Source of the DNA: Pseudomonas sp. AN-1
GTDB taxonomy: Bacteria > Pseudomonadota > Gammaproteobacteria > Pseudomonadales > Pseudomonadaceae
Assembly (NCBI RefSeq): GCF_034057115.1
Contig: NZ_CP139195.1
Coordinates: forward strand, 3,472,001-3,536,000
Reading direction: 5' to 3'
Length of the DNA: 64,000 nucleotides
Shown here: positions 1-18,331 of the stretch, piece after piece
Position numbering within the stretch: position 1 is the first letter of the stretch
Layout of the letters: the number at the start of each line of letters is the position of its first letter
Notes under the pieces: model-generated
What the model was told of the DNA's origin: nothing
Seen by the model: only the letters and a program-made list of their open reading frames with translations
The model's database searches: none
Position numbers and translations under genes: made by a program

Positions 1-1253
<1,253 letters not shown>

Positions 1254-1393
1254 ATAACACCCAAACAATCTGCGATCCCAGGATCACAGTGGGTGCGACA
1301 GGCCGAAAGCTTGCAGAACCGCAAATTACCGAATCTGATACACTATCACTTGCCCAATTCGGGGTAGCGCCATGGCGATGCCCCAACCGAATT
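1254..1393 (+). other. 23S-5S internal transcribed spacer
   Basis: This is the spacer between 23S and 5S rRNA. No tRNA is present in it. It holds an inverted repeat: CAATTCGG at 1355-1362 pairs with CCGAATTG at 1387-1394, flanking a GC-rich interior. That places a stem directly against the 5S 5' end, as expected for an RNase III/RNase E processing stem. Confidence 0.6.
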
Positions 1394-1511
1394 GCTTGAC
1401 GACCATAGAGCGTTGGAACCACCTGATCCCATCCCGAACTCAGCAGTGAAACGACGCATCGCCGATGGTAGTGTGGGGCTTCCCCATGTGAGAGTAGGTC
1501 ATCGTCAAGCA
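1394..1511 (+). rRNA. rrf: 5S ribosomal RNA
   Basis: About 118 nt starting GCTTGACGACCATAGAGC and ending GTCATCGTCAAGC. The two ends are complementary and form helix I. The internal segment around 1420-1470 (CCTGATCCCATCCCGAACTC and the region after it) is the conserved 5S core. It matches my recollection of Pseudomonas 5S almost base for base. Exact ends could shift by one or two bases. Confidence 0.97.
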
Positions 1512-1520
1512 CCTATACAG

Positions 1521-1557
1521 AAACCCCGATCAGCCACGCTGGTCGGGGTTTCGTCTT
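1521..1557 (+). terminator. rRNA operon intrinsic terminator
   Basis: AAACCCCGATCAG (1521-1533) pairs with CTGGTCGGGGTTT (1539-1551), with one G-T wobble, and is followed by TCGTCTTTT. It lies 10 nt after 5S and ends the rrn operon before birA. Confidence 0.9.
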
Positions 1558-1621
1558 TTCGGTCCAAGACTCGCGGTTGCTGTCCCTGGCGTTTATCATC
1601 ATGCAGGCGTGCTGATACGAG

Positions 1622-2578
1622 GTGGAAATCTTGCAGTTATTACGTCTATTGGCGGACGGGCGCTTTCATTCCGGAGAGGCGCTGGGCGCGCAGCTGGGGA
1701 TCAGCCGCAGTGCGGTATGGAAGCAGCTGCAGCAGCTGGAGCAGGACTATGGCGTATGTCTGCAACGGATTCGCGGTAAAGGCTACCGCCTGGAGCAGCC
1801 CCTGAGCCTGCTGTCGGCTGAGTTGCTCAGCCAGCGCTTACCGCGCCAGCGGGTCCTGATCGAGGAGCGTGTCGACTCCACCAATGCTTTGGCCCTACGC
1901 CAGCTGGGCTATCTCGAGCCTCCTTATGTGGTCCTGGCCGAGGCGCAAAGCATGGGGCGGGGGCGGAGGGGGCGCCATTGGGTGAGCCCCTATGGTACGA
2001 ATCTGTATTTTTCCCAGGTCATCCGCATCGATCGCTCGAGCACCCAGTTGCAGGCGCTGAGCCTCGTGGTCGGTCTGGTGGTGCTGCGCACGCTGTGCCA
2101 GCTAGGTGTGCGCGAGATTGGGCTGAAATGGCCGAATGACCTGCTGGCGTCCGGAAAGAAAATTGCGGGCATCCTGCTCGAGCTCAATGGCGATCCGGCG
2201 GACATCTGCCATGTGGTGATCGGCATCGGCATCAATGCCAACATGCTGCATGAAGAGGGCATCGATCAGGCGTGGACGTCCATGCAGAGGGAGATCGGGC
2301 GCACCGTGGATCGCAACGAGCTAGCCATCGTTCTGGCCGAACAGCTCGAGCAGGCCCTGACCATGCATCGGGAGCAGGGCTTTGCCGCCTTTCACCAGGA
2401 GTGGGAGCGCTATCACCTGTGGCAGGGGCGGGAGGTGCGCCTGATCAGTGGCGTGCACGAGGTGGCTGGCACCGCGCTGGGAGTATCTGGCGACGGAGGC
2501 CTGCGGCTGTTGGTCGAAGGCGCCGAGCAGGTGTATAGCGGCGGCGAGCTGAGCCTGAGGCTGCAGCATGATTCTTGA
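1622..2578 (+). CDS. birA: Biotin--[acetyl-CoA carboxylase] ligase / biotin operon repressor BirA
   Basis: A 318-residue cytoplasmic protein starting at GTG 1622. It activates biotin to biotinyl-5'-AMP and transfers it to the carrier protein of acetyl-CoA carboxylase. An N-terminal winged helix (about residues 16-45, containing GISRSAVWKQL) indicates the bifunctional repressor class. The ligase core has the nucleotide/biotin loop GRGRRGRHW (112-120) and KWPND (169-173), followed by a small SH3-like C-terminal domain. It is the first gene after the rRNA terminator, and its end overlaps coaX by 11 bp, so the two are probably co-translated. Adjacent birA-coaX is typical of Pseudomonas. Confidence 0.96.
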   Translation: MEILQLLRLLADGRFHSGEALGAQLGISRSAVWKQLQQLEQDYGVCLQRIRGKGYRLEQPLSLLSAELLSQRLPRQRVLIEERVDSTNALALRQLGYLEPPYVVLAEAQSMGRGRRGRHWVSPYGTNLYFSQVIRIDRSSTQLQALSLVVGLVVLRTLCQLGVREIGLKWPNDLLASGKKIAGILLELNGDPADICHVVIGIGINANMLHEEGIDQAWTSMQREIGRTVDRNELAIVLAEQLEQALTMHREQGFAAFHQEWERYHLWQGREVRLISGVHEVAGTALGVSGDGGLRLLVEGAEQVYSGGELSLRLQHDS

Positions 2579-3323
2579 GCTGGATTGCGGAAATACACGG
2601 ATCAAGTGGCGTGTGCTGCCGGCTGACGGCGCGGACCCCGTGCTGGAAGGGACGGCGGAAACGGCGGCCGAACTGCGTGCTCAGCTGGATAGGCTCGACG
2701 GGGCGCCGCTTCGCTGGTGCCGGATCGTCAGCGTGCGCAGCGATGAAGAGACCCGCCAGTTGCTCGACGAGGTCAGTAGGGGGGGCGAACTGCGTATCCT
2801 CCAGGCCAGTGCTGCCGTCCGGTGTGCCGGAGTGCGCAACGGTTACCGCGAGTATGCGCGTCTCGGACTGGATCGCTGGCTGGCGATCCTTGGCGGCTAC
2901 CATCTGGCCGGCAAGGCCTGTCTGGTGATTGACCTGGGGACGGCCGTGACGGCAGACCTCGTCAGCGTCGATGGGCAGCATCTGGGCGGCTACATCTGTT
3001 CGGGCCTGCCGCTGATGCGTGCCCAACTGCGCGGCCACACGCGGCGGATCCGCTACGAAGACGGCGAGGCGGCACAGGCCGGCGGCGAGCTGCTGCCGGG
3101 CCGTTCCACGGCGGAGGCGGTGGAGCGCGGCTGTCTGCTGATGCTGCGTGGCTTTGTCCGCGAACAGTGTGCTGCGGCGGGAGAATTGCTGGGCGGGGAT
3201 TTCGAGGTGTTCCTGACGGGAGGGGATGCCGCCTTGGTTGCCGATGTCTGGCCGCAGTCAAAATGCCGGCCGGATCTCGTATTCGTCGGTTTGGCGCTGG
3301 CCTGTCCGATCGAGCGGAGTTGA
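2568..3323 (+). CDS. coaX: Type III pantothenate kinase
   Basis: A 251-residue enzyme for the first step of coenzyme A synthesis, the ATP-dependent phosphorylation of pantothenate. It belongs to the ASKHA fold: DCGNT at 6-10 is the phosphate-1 motif, GLDR at 100-103 the conserved type III motif, and DLGTA at 122-126 the phosphate-2 motif. Type III enzymes are generally not feedback-inhibited by CoA and need a monovalent cation. Its ATG lies inside the 3' end of birA, which links biotin and CoA functions in one transcript. It is followed 4 nt later by the SPOR-domain gene. Confidence 0.95.
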   Translation: MILELDCGNTRIKWRVLPADGADPVLEGTAETAAELRAQLDRLDGAPLRWCRIVSVRSDEETRQLLDEVSRGGELRILQASAAVRCAGVRNGYREYARLGLDRWLAILGGYHLAGKACLVIDLGTAVTADLVSVDGQHLGGYICSGLPLMRAQLRGHTRRIRYEDGEAAQAGGELLPGRSTAEAVERGCLLMLRGFVREQCAAAGELLGGDFEVFLTGGDAALVADVWPQSKCRPDLVFVGLALACPIERS

Positions 3324-3327
3324 GTGC

Positions 3328-4023
3328 ATGCGCTGGGTATTTCTGTTGTTGTTGCTTCTGAATGTCGGTCTTTTCGTCTGGCAGCATCGTCTGGCGCCCA
3401 GTGCCGGAGGTGAGCTGTCGCTGTCCATGCGGACGCCAACCGCGGCCGTTGCTCCGGCCCAGTCGCTGCGCCTGCTGGCGGAGGCTCAGCAGGCTGCCGC
3501 GACAGCAGGCATGGCCGGCACGGGCGGAAGCTCGGAGGAGTCTGTCGCGCGCTGCCTGGTACTGGGCGGCTTCAATAGTATGGAGAGGGCCCGCCAGCTC
3601 GAGCAGCGCCTGCTGAGTCTCGACATTGCCGTCCGGGTGGTATCCGCCGAGGCGTCGTTCGGCAGCGATCACTGGGTGTACATCCCGCCCCTTGCCTCGC
3701 GACAAGCCTCCCTGCGGCAGCTGCGCGAGTTGCAGGCGCGCGGAGTCGACAGCTACCTGATCACCGAGGGCGAGATGGCCAACGGCATATTGCTGGGGGT
3801 GTTCCCCCGTCTGGACGCTGCCGTGAGCGTGGCCGACAAGCTGCGAGCCAGCGGGTACGCTCCACAGCTGCGCGAACTACCGCGGATCTACCAGGAGTAC
3901 TGGGTCCGGGTGGCGGAAAAGGACCAGCGCCTGGTGGATGGGGCGGTGGTGCAACGCCTGCAGGCCGACTTTTCCGATCTAAAACATCAACTTATCTCAT
4001 GCTCGGGGGTTGCGCATCGCTGA
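3328..4023 (+). CDS. SPOR-domain membrane-anchored protein
   Basis: A 231-residue protein. The ATG at 3328 is preferred because it opens directly with a hydrophobic helix (residues 1-17, Leu-rich) that acts as a signal anchor, and it sits 4 nt after the coaX stop. A Gln/Ala-rich linker (about 40-70) leads to a SPOR-like module (about 72-150: CLVLGGF, a RARQLEQRL helix, WVYIPP) and a second partial repeat (about 155-200, ILLGVFPRLDAA). SPOR domains bind denuded peptidoglycan glycan at division sites, so a septal or cell-wall role is inferred. It is the third gene of the birA-coaX transcript. The C-terminal 30 residues are low in recognisable motifs. Confidence 0.8.
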   Translation: MRWVFLLLLLLNVGLFVWQHRLAPSAGGELSLSMRTPTAAVAPAQSLRLLAEAQQAAATAGMAGTGGSSEESVARCLVLGGFNSMERARQLEQRLLSLDIAVRVVSAEASFGSDHWVYIPPLASRQASLRQLRELQARGVDSYLITEGEMANGILLGVFPRLDAAVSVADKLRASGYAPQLRELPRIYQEYWVRVAEKDQRLVDGAVVQRLQADFSDLKHQLISCSGVAHR

Positions 4024-4101
4024 AAAAGCACTTATGATGCGCACCACTTGAGACGCACTGCCAGGCGGCGCTTCGAAAGGGTCAAGAGAGATGAAAATCG
4101 C

Positions 4102-4130
4102 TTGACATTGGCTGGGCAGACGTTGAGAAT
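4102..4130 (+). promoter_or_regulatory. Sigma70 promoter of the tRNA-tufB transcript
   Basis: A perfect -35 TTGACA (4102-4107), 17-bp spacer, and -10 GAGAAT (4125-4130). A GC-rich discriminator (GCCGCACCC) follows, as expected for stringent, ppGpp-repressed stable RNA promoters. The tRNA-Tyr 5' end is only 12 nt downstream of the -10. Confidence 0.85.
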
Positions 4131-4142
4131 GCCGCACCCTCT

Positions 4143-4227
<85 letters not shown>

Positions 4228-4251
4228 GATTAAGCGTGAGCTGCAAGCTCC

Positions 4252-4325
<74 letters not shown>

Positions 4326-4351
4326 GTTTTGTTGTTCGTGCACAGCGCTTC

Positions 4352-4427
4352 GCTCATGTAGCTCAGCTGGTAGAGCACACCCTTGGTAAGGGTGAGGTCA
4401 GCGGTTCAAATCCGCTCATGAGCTCCA
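4352..4427 (+). tRNA. tRNA-Thr (GGT)
   Basis: 76 nt. Acceptor GCTCATG pairs with CATGAGC, followed by TCCA. The anticodon loop TTGGTAA gives GGT. Last tRNA before tufB; a strong hairpin begins 5 nt after its CCA. Confidence 0.97.
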
Positions 4428-4432
4428 AACAG

Positions 4433-4464
4433 ACAAAGGCAGATATGAAAATATCTGCCTTTGT
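4433..4464 (+). terminator. Perfect hairpin between tRNA-Thr and tufB (attenuator or processing stem)
   Basis: ACAAAGGCAGATAT (4433-4446), a GAAA tetraloop (4447-4450), and ATATCTGCCTTTGT (4451-4464) form a 14-bp perfect stem capped by a GNRA loop. No clean U-run follows, since the T's are inside the 3' arm. It could act as a partial terminator limiting tufB relative to the tRNAs, or as an RNase site that matures the tRNA-Thr 3' end. Confidence 0.7.
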
Positions 4465-4509
4465 TCTATGTGGGCAGTTTTTCCAGTTCCTCGACCGGAG
4501 AGTGTCTCG

Positions 4510-5703
<1,194 letters not shown>

Positions 5704-5707
5704 GTAG

Positions 5708-5736
5708 TTGATCTTTCTCGGTTGGGCCGGTATAGT
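5708..5736 (+). promoter_or_regulatory. Sigma70 promoter of tRNA-Trp-secE-nusG
   Basis: TTGATC (5708-5713), 17-bp spacer, TATAGT (5731-5736), starting 5 nt after the tufB stop and ending 20 nt before tRNA-Trp. Both hexamers match consensus well, so tRNA-Trp, secE and nusG need not depend on tufB read-through. Confidence 0.75.
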
Positions 5737-5756
5737 AGCCGGCCTGACTAAGTCAC

Positions 5757-5832
5757 AGGCCAGTAGCTCAATTGGCAGAGCGGCGGTCTCCAAAACCGCA
5801 GGTTGGGGGTTCGATTCCCTCCTGGCCTGCCA
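5757..5832 (+). tRNA. tRNA-Trp (CCA)
   Basis: 76 nt. Acceptor AGGCCAG pairs with CTGGCCT, followed by GCCA. The anticodon loop CTCCAAA gives CCA. A single tRNA gene upstream of secE is the usual Pseudomonas arrangement. Confidence 0.97.
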
Positions 5833-5850
5833 GATTTCTCGAATCTGGCA
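5828..5850 (+). other. Hairpin embedding the tRNA-Trp 3' CCA
   Basis: TGCCAGATT (5828-5836), loop TCTCG, AATCTGGCA (5842-5850). The left arm contains the encoded CCA end of tRNA-Trp, so in the unprocessed transcript the tRNA 3' end would be base-paired to the secE leader. Likely a tRNA/mRNA processing element. Confidence 0.6.
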
Positions 5851-5871
5851 CCCTTCACAAGGTCCTTGCAG

Positions 5872-6240
5872 ATGAACGCCAAGGCTGAAAGCAAAGATTC
5901 CCGCCTCGATGTCCTCAAGTGGGTCGTCGTCACCCTGCTGGTGGCGGTTGCCGTAGTGGGGAATCAGTATTTCGCAGCTGAACCCATCCTGTATCGCGTG
6001 CTCGGCATTCTGGTGCTGGCTGGCGGCGCCTTCTTCGTTGCGCTGCAAACCGTCAAGGGTGGCGCCTTCTTTGCTCTGGTGAAGGAAGCGCGTGCCGAGA
6101 TTCGCAAGGTCGTCTGGCCGACCCGCCAGGAAACCACCCAGACCACGCTGATCGTGGTGGCCGTGGTGCTGCTGATGTCCCTGCTCCTGTGGGCGCTGGA
6201 CTCGCTGCTGGGTTGGCTGGTTTCGTTGATCGTCGGTTAA
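5872..6240 (+). CDS. secE: Preprotein translocase subunit SecE
   Basis: A 122-residue inner-membrane protein stabilising SecY in the Sec translocon. The ATG at 5872 (MNAKAESKD) is chosen because the upstream in-frame extension runs through tRNA-Trp. There are three predicted transmembrane helices (about 20-38, 43-60, 95-118), as in the long gammaproteobacterial form. The conserved amphipathic segment precedes the last helix (EIRKVVWPTRQE, about 77-88). It lies 9 nt upstream of nusG in the usual secE-nusG pair. Confidence 0.96.
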   Translation: MNAKAESKDSRLDVLKWVVVTLLVAVAVVGNQYFAAEPILYRVLGILVLAGGAFFVALQTVKGGAFFALVKEARAEIRKVVWPTRQETTQTTLIVVAVVLLMSLLLWALDSLLGWLVSLIVG

Positions 6241-6249
6241 GGGTGCACT

Positions 6250-6783
6250 GTGGCTAAGCGTTGGTATGTTGTGCATGCCTATTCGGGATACGAAAAGCAT
6301 GTAATGCGTTCGCTGATCGAGCGCGTCAAGCTGGCCGGCATGGAAGACCAGTTCGGCGAGATTCTGGTTCCCACCGAAGAAGTGGTGGAGATGCGCAATG
6401 GCCAGAAGCGCAAGAGCGAGCGCAAGTTCTTCCCCGGCTACGTGCTGGTGCAGATGGAGATGAACGAGGGGACCTGGCACCTGATCAAGGATACCCCGCG
6501 CGTCATGGGCTTCATCGGTGGCACCGCGGACAAGCCGGCGCCGATCACCGAAAAGGAAGCCGAGGCCATCCTGCGTCGCGTAGCCGACAGCGGCGACAAG
6601 CCGCGTCCGAAGACGCTGTTCGAACCGGGCGAAGTGGTGCGTGTCATCGACGGCCCGTTTGCCGACTTCAGCGGCGTCGTCGAAGAGGTCAACTACGAGA
6701 AGAGCCGGATCCAGGTGGCCGTGCTCATCTTCGGTCGCTCCACTCCGGTGGAGCTGGAGTTCGGTCAGGTCGAGAAGGCCTGA
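6250..6783 (+). CDS. nusG: Transcription termination/antitermination factor NusG
   Basis: A 177-residue protein starting at GTG 6250. The N-terminal NGN domain ([12 protein letters not shown], about 4-15) binds RNA polymerase across the clamp and gate. The C-terminal KOW domain (about 125-177, [16 protein letters not shown]) contacts Rho or ribosomal S10. Length and both domains are typical of gammaproteobacteria. A terminator hairpin follows 15 nt after the stop, separating it from rplK. Confidence 0.97.
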   Translation: MAKRWYVVHAYSGYEKHVMRSLIERVKLAGMEDQFGEILVPTEEVVEMRNGQKRKSERKFFPGYVLVQMEMNEGTWHLIKDTPRVMGFIGGTADKPAPITEKEAEAILRRVADSGDKPRPKTLFEPGEVVRVIDGPFADFSGVVEEVNYEKSRIQVAVLIFGRSTPVELEFGQVEKA

Positions 6784-6798
6784 ATGCAAGGGATCCCG

Positions 6799-6828
6799 AC
6801 CCCGCAGCCGCAGGCTGCGGGGTTTTGT
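6799..6828 (+). terminator. Terminator after nusG
   Basis: ACCCCGCAGCC (6799-6809), loop GCA, GGCTGCGGGGT (6813-6823), then TTTGTT. A strong 11-bp stem with a short U-tract. It may be partial, because I see no convincing consensus promoter in the 70 bp before rplK. Confidence 0.8.
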
Positions 6829-6898
6829 TGTCACTGGGAAAAACGCGAAAAGCAACCGGGGAGCCGCAAGGCGCATGTACCCGCAACTGGAGTAGCAG

Positions 6899-7330
6899 AT
6901 GGCTAAGAAAATCACGGCTTATATCAAGCTGCAAGTGAAGGCCGCACAGGCCAACCCGTCGCCGCCGGTCGGTCCGGCCCTGGGCCAGCACGGCGTCAAC
7001 ATCATGGAATTCTGCAAGGCCTTCAATGCCCGCACCCAGGGCATGGAGCCGGGTCTGCCGACTCCGGTGATCATCACCGTCTACAGCGACCGCAGCTTCA
7101 CCTTCGAGATCAAGAGCACCCCGGCTGCCGTGCTGCTGAAAAAAGCAGCGGGCATCACCAGTGGCTCCGCTCGTCCGAACACCCAGAAAGTGGGCGCCGT
7201 TACCCGTGCACAGCTGGAAGAGATCGCCAAGGCCAAGCAGGCCGATCTGACAGCAGCTGACCTGGATGCGGCCGTGCGTACCATCGCTGGTTCCGCGCGT
7301 AGCATGGGCCTGAACGTGGAGGGTGTGTAA
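6899..7330 (+). CDS. rplK: 50S ribosomal protein L11
   Basis: A 143-residue protein of the GTPase-associated centre that binds 23S helices 43/44. The N-terminal domain carries the proline-rich thiostrepton-site segment ([15 protein letters not shown], about 20-34). The C-terminal RNA-binding domain is at about 75-140. Its stop TAA overlaps the rplA ATG by one base, so the two are translationally coupled. In E. coli L1 represses this mRNA at the rplK leader; whether the leader here (6829-6898) carries an L1 site is not clear to me. Confidence 0.98.
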   Translation: MAKKITAYIKLQVKAAQANPSPPVGPALGQHGVNIMEFCKAFNARTQGMEPGLPTPVIITVYSDRSFTFEIKSTPAAVLLKKAAGITSGSARPNTQKVGAVTRAQLEEIAKAKQADLTAADLDAAVRTIAGSARSMGLNVEGV

Positions 7331-8028
7331 TGGCTAAGCTGACCAAGCGCCAGAAGGCGATCGCCGAGAAGGTTGTTGCTGGCAAGCAGTACGGTTTCGA
7401 AGAGGCCGCTGCCCTGCTGGCCGAGCTGTCCACTTCCAGCAAGTTCAAGGAATCCGTGGACGTCGCCATCAACCTGGGCGTTGATCCGCGTAAATCCGAC
7501 CAGGTCGTGCGCGGCGCCACCGTGCTGCCGAACGGCACCGGCAAGAGCGTGCGCGTTGCCGTGTTCACCCAGGGCCCGGCTGCCGAAGCCGCTCTGGCTG
7601 CCGGCGCCGACCGCGTGGGCATGGACGAGCTGGCTGCCGAGATGAAGGGCGGCGACCTGAACTACGACGTGGTCATCGCTTCCCCGGACGCCATGCGTGT
7701 CGTGGGTCAACTGGGCCAGATCCTCGGTCCGCGCGGCCTGATGCCGAACCCGAAGGTCGGCACCGTGACCCCGGACGTGGCCACCGCGGTGAAGAACGCC
7801 AAGGCCGGTCAGGTTCGCTTCCGTACCGACAAGAACGGTATCATCCACGCCTCCGTCGGCAAAGTCGACTTCGCTCCGGCTGCCCTCAAGCAGAACGTCG
7901 AAGCCCTGCTGTCCGATCTGAAGCGCCTGAAGCCGTCCGCCTCCAAGGGCGTATACATGAAGCGCGTGACCCTGAGCACCACCATGGGGCCGGGCCTGCA
8001 GATCGACCAGGCTTCCCTGGACGCGTGA
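7330..8028 (+). CDS. rplA: 50S ribosomal protein L1
   Basis: A 232-residue L1-stalk protein that assists release of deacylated tRNA and, in relatives, represses its own rplK-rplA mRNA. The family signature around [12 protein letters not shown] (about 138-150) is present, and the length is normal. The start shares a base with the rplK stop. A hairpin terminator or attenuator follows 7 nt after the stop. Confidence 0.98.
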   Translation: MAKLTKRQKAIAEKVVAGKQYGFEEAAALLAELSTSSKFKESVDVAINLGVDPRKSDQVVRGATVLPNGTGKSVRVAVFTQGPAAEAALAAGADRVGMDELAAEMKGGDLNYDVVIASPDAMRVVGQLGQILGPRGLMPNPKVGTVTPDVATAVKNAKAGQVRFRTDKNGIIHASVGKVDFAPAALKQNVEALLSDLKRLKPSASKGVYMKRVTLSTTMGPGLQIDQASLDA

Positions 8029-8034
8029 TACAGG

Positions 8035-8058
8035 GATGCGCCGGCTGGCCGGCGCATC
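8035..8058 (+). terminator. Hairpin after rplA
   Basis: GATGCGCCGG (8035-8044), CTGG loop, CCGGCGCATC (8049-8058): a perfect 10-bp stem. No T-run follows, so it may be a pause site, a 3' end-protecting stem or a Rho-dependent terminator rather than an intrinsic terminator. Confidence 0.6.
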
Positions 8059-8059
8059 C

Positions 8060-8166
8060 AACCTATTGGGGTCCCTGCCTGGCGGGGGCTATCCAAGACC
8101 GTAGGCGGCGCAAGCCTTAAATCACCAGCCTACGCAGATGGTGCTCCCGATTCGTTTGCCGAATCA
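8060..8166 (+). promoter_or_regulatory. L10 leader (autoregulatory mRNA structure) upstream of rplJ
   Basis: The 196-nt rplA-rplJ gap contains the element bound by the L10(L7/L12) complex in relatives. Visible parts are GTAGGC (8101-8106) pairing with GCCTAC (8128-8133), an internal GNRA-capped stem GGC-GCAA-GCC (8107-8116), and a downstream hairpin GATTCG (8149-8154) with CGAATC (8160-8165). Mimicry of the 23S L10 site allows feedback repression of rplJL translation. The assignment follows the known gammaproteobacterial L10 leader family. Confidence 0.75.
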
Positions 8167-8224
8167 GACACCAAAACCCGCCCGGCCCCGGCTGGGCGAA
8201 ACGGTAACATCCAGGAGTAAACCC

Positions 8225-8725
8225 GTGGCAATTAAGCTCGAAGACAAGAAGGCCATTGTCGCTGAAGTCAACGAGGCTGCCAAAGCTGCCCTGTCCGCTG
8301 TCGTGGCCGATGCCCGTGGCGTGACCGTGGGCGCCATGACCGGACTCCGTAAAGAGGCCCGTGAAGCCGGTGTGTACGTGAAAGTCGTGCGCAACACCCT
8401 GGCTCGCCGCGCCGTCCAAGGCACCGAATTCGAGGTGCTGGGCGACGTGTTCAAGGGCCCGACCCTGATCGCATTCTCCAACGAGCATCCGGGCGCTGCC
8501 GCCCGCATCTTCAAGGAGTTCGCCAAGGGTCAGGACAAGTTCGAGATCAAGGGCGCTGCCTTCGAAGGCAAGCTGATCGCAGCCAACCAGATCGACGTGC
8601 TGGCTACCCTGCCGACCTACGACGAAGCCGTGTCCCAGCTGATGAGCGTCATCCAGGGCGCTACCAGCAAGCTGGCTCGTACCCTGGCGGCGATTCGCGA
8701 CAAGAAGGAAGCCGAGGCTGCCTGA
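8225..8725 (+). CDS. rplJ: 50S ribosomal protein L10
   Basis: A 166-residue stalk-base protein. GTG 8225 is chosen as start because of the Shine-Dalgarno AGGAG (8213-8217) and the family N-terminus ([15 protein letters not shown]); upstream in-frame sequence is the regulatory leader. The N-terminal rRNA-binding domain contains RNTLARRAV (about 58-66). The C-terminal helix (about 135-164) carries L7/L12 dimers. Expected to be autoregulated through the leader. Confidence 0.97.
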   Translation: MAIKLEDKKAIVAEVNEAAKAALSAVVADARGVTVGAMTGLRKEAREAGVYVKVVRNTLARRAVQGTEFEVLGDVFKGPTLIAFSNEHPGAAARIFKEFAKGQDKFEIKGAAFEGKLIAANQIDVLATLPTYDEAVSQLMSVIQGATSKLARTLAAIRDKKEAEAA

Positions 8726-8801
8726 GGCGCCTAGGATCCTTCCCAACCTTTTTTGTCAATAAGATGGCCTTCAGGCCGTCACCCAATACAGGAATAGAGT
8801 C

Positions 8802-9170
8802 ATGGCTCTGACCAACGAAGATATCATCAACGCCGTATCCGAAATGTCCGTGATGCAGGTTGTCGAACTGATCAAGGCGATGGAAGAGAAGTTCGGCGTC
8901 ACCGCCGCTGCTGCCGTTGCTGCCGGTCCGGCCGCTGCTGCTGCTGTCGTCGAAGAGCAGACCGAGTTCACCGTCGTTCTGGCCGATGCCGGCGAGAAGA
9001 AAGTGAACGTCATCAAGGTCGTGCGCGAGCTGACCGGTCTGGGTCTGAAAGAAGCCAAGGCTGTGGTCGACGGCGCTCCGGGCGTGGTGAAGGAAGGCGT
9101 CTCCAAGGAAGAGGCCGAAGCGGCCAAGAAGTCCCTGGAAGAAGCCGGCGCCAAGGTCGAGCTCAAGTAA
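8802..9170 (+). CDS. rplL: 50S ribosomal protein L7/L12
   Basis: A 122-residue acidic stalk protein that recruits translational GTPases. The N-terminal dimerisation domain (1-32) is followed by an Ala-rich flexible hinge (about 34-52) and the globular factor-binding domain (about 55-122, with [15 protein letters not shown]). Seventy-six nt separate it from rplJ. Two hairpins follow before rpoB. Confidence 0.98.
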   Translation: MALTNEDIINAVSEMSVMQVVELIKAMEEKFGVTAAAAVAAGPAAAAAVVEEQTEFTVVLADAGEKKVNVIKVVRELTGLGLKEAKAVVDGAPGVVKEGVSKEEAEAAKKSLEEAGAKVELK

Positions 9171-9192
9171 GCTGAGCCGACATTGCGTCGAC

Positions 9193-9247
9193 AGTCCGCG
9201 AACTGATTTCGGACTGATGGCTGGTGGCTATTGCCACCGGCCTTTTT
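9193..9247 (+). terminator. Tandem hairpins (processing stem plus attenuator) between rplL and rpoB
   Basis: The first stem, AGTCCG (9193-9198) with CGGACT (9210-9215), has an 11-nt loop. The second is GGCTGGTGGC (9219-9228), loop TATT, GCCACCGGCC (9233-9242), then TTTTT. In E. coli the rplL-rpoB gap contains a partial attenuator and an RNase III site that lower rpoBC relative to r-proteins; the same job is inferred here. Confidence 0.75.
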
Positions 9248-9391
9248 CCGTTATGGGCGGCCTGGCACGGCCCGCCGCCCGTGACGTGATCACCACCCCG
9301 CAGGGTGGTCGCAAACCGAGGGTTTGCACGATTTTCCGGCTACTCCCGTCGGAGAGGCCAAACAAGCAGGTGACCAAGCTGGGGAACGCTG

Positions 9392-13468
<4,077 letters not shown>

Positions 13469-13527
13469 CCCGCGACGCGTACCGGCGGCAGGCGAGCCTG
13501 CCGCCGGCTCCGTGAGGAGGAAAGGCC

Positions 13528-17733
<4,206 letters not shown>

Positions 17734-17738
17734 GTGCT

Positions 17739-17766
17739 ACCCCCGGTCGCTTAGGCGGCCGGGGGT
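17739..17766 (+). terminator. Hairpin after rpoC without U-tract
   Basis: CCCCCGGTCGC (17740-17750), loop TTAG, GCGGCCGGGGG (17755-17765), one G-T wobble. It is very stable but followed by TGCCTTGAC, which is the next promoter, not a T-run. It may protect the rpoC mRNA 3' end. Confidence 0.65.
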
Positions 17767-17769
17767 GCC

Positions 17770-17798
17770 TTGACGAGGGGTGTCAAGCTCTTTAGACT
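17770..17798 (+). promoter_or_regulatory. Sigma70 promoter of the str operon (rpsL-rpsG-fusA-tufA)
   Basis: TTGACG (17770-17775), 17-bp spacer, TAGACT (17793-17798). It lies 37 bp after the rpoC stop and about 77 bp before rpsL. Confidence 0.8.
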
Positions 17799-17814
17799 CA
17801 TGCACCCCTTAATC

Positions 17815-17845
17815 TCGCGGGGCGTTTCGCCTCGCGAAATTTTTG
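17815..17845 (+). terminator. Terminator-like hairpin inside the rpsL leader
   Basis: TCGCGGGGCG (17815-17824), loop TTT, CGCCTCGCGA (17828-17837), then AATTTTTGTG. This has full intrinsic-terminator form but lies downstream of the str promoter, roughly 10-40 nt into the predicted transcript. It may terminate rpoBC read-through, attenuate the str operon, or both. Confidence 0.7.
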
Positions 17846-17874
17846 TGTCGCAAGACAATCAGTGGAGCTAGTAG

Positions 17875-18246
17875 ATGGCAACTATCAACCAGCTGGTGCG
17901 CCAGCCGCGCAAGCGCGTCTCTGAAAAGAGCGACGTGCCTGCGCTGCAGAACTGCCCCCAGCGCCGCGGCGTTTGCACCCGCGTTTACACCACCACCCCG
18001 AAGAAGCCGAACTCGGCGCTGCGTAAGGTCTGCCGTGTGCGCCTGACCAACGGCTACGAAGTCGCTTCCTACATCGGTGGTGAAGGTCACAACCTCCAGG
18101 AGCACAGCGTCGTGCTGATCCGCGGCGGTCGTGTGAAGGACCTTCCGGGTGTGCGTTACCACACCGTGCGCGGTTCGCTGGATACCTCCGGCGTGAAGGA
18201 CCGTAAGCAGGGTCGTTCGAAGTACGGCGCCAAGCGTCCGAAGTAA
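17875..18246 (+). CDS. rpsL: 30S ribosomal protein S12
   Basis: A 123-residue decoding-centre protein. The [11 protein letters not shown] loop (about 40-50) retains the lysines mutated in streptomycin resistance, and [12 protein letters not shown] (about 85-96) retains the second hot-spot lysine and the usual methylthiolated Asp. It therefore predicts streptomycin susceptibility at this locus. First gene of the str operon, behind its own promoter and leader hairpin. Confidence 0.98.
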   Translation: MATINQLVRQPRKRVSEKSDVPALQNCPQRRGVCTRVYTTTPKKPNSALRKVCRVRLTNGYEVASYIGGEGHNLQEHSVVLIRGGRVKDLPGVRYHTVRGSLDTSGVKDRKQGRSKYGAKRPK

Positions 18247-18331
18247 TTTTCCGAATCCATTTTTGTCGAGTCGATAAGAGTAAGGTCGGGCGTGTCCCGG
18301 GCTAACCTGAAGACCGTTTGAGGGCTTATCA

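Noticed and set aside
4468..4509. Fourteen extra N-terminal codons for tufB from ATG 4468
   Set aside because: They overlap the tRNA-Thr hairpin and have no EF-Tu homology; ATG 4510 gives the exact family N-terminus.
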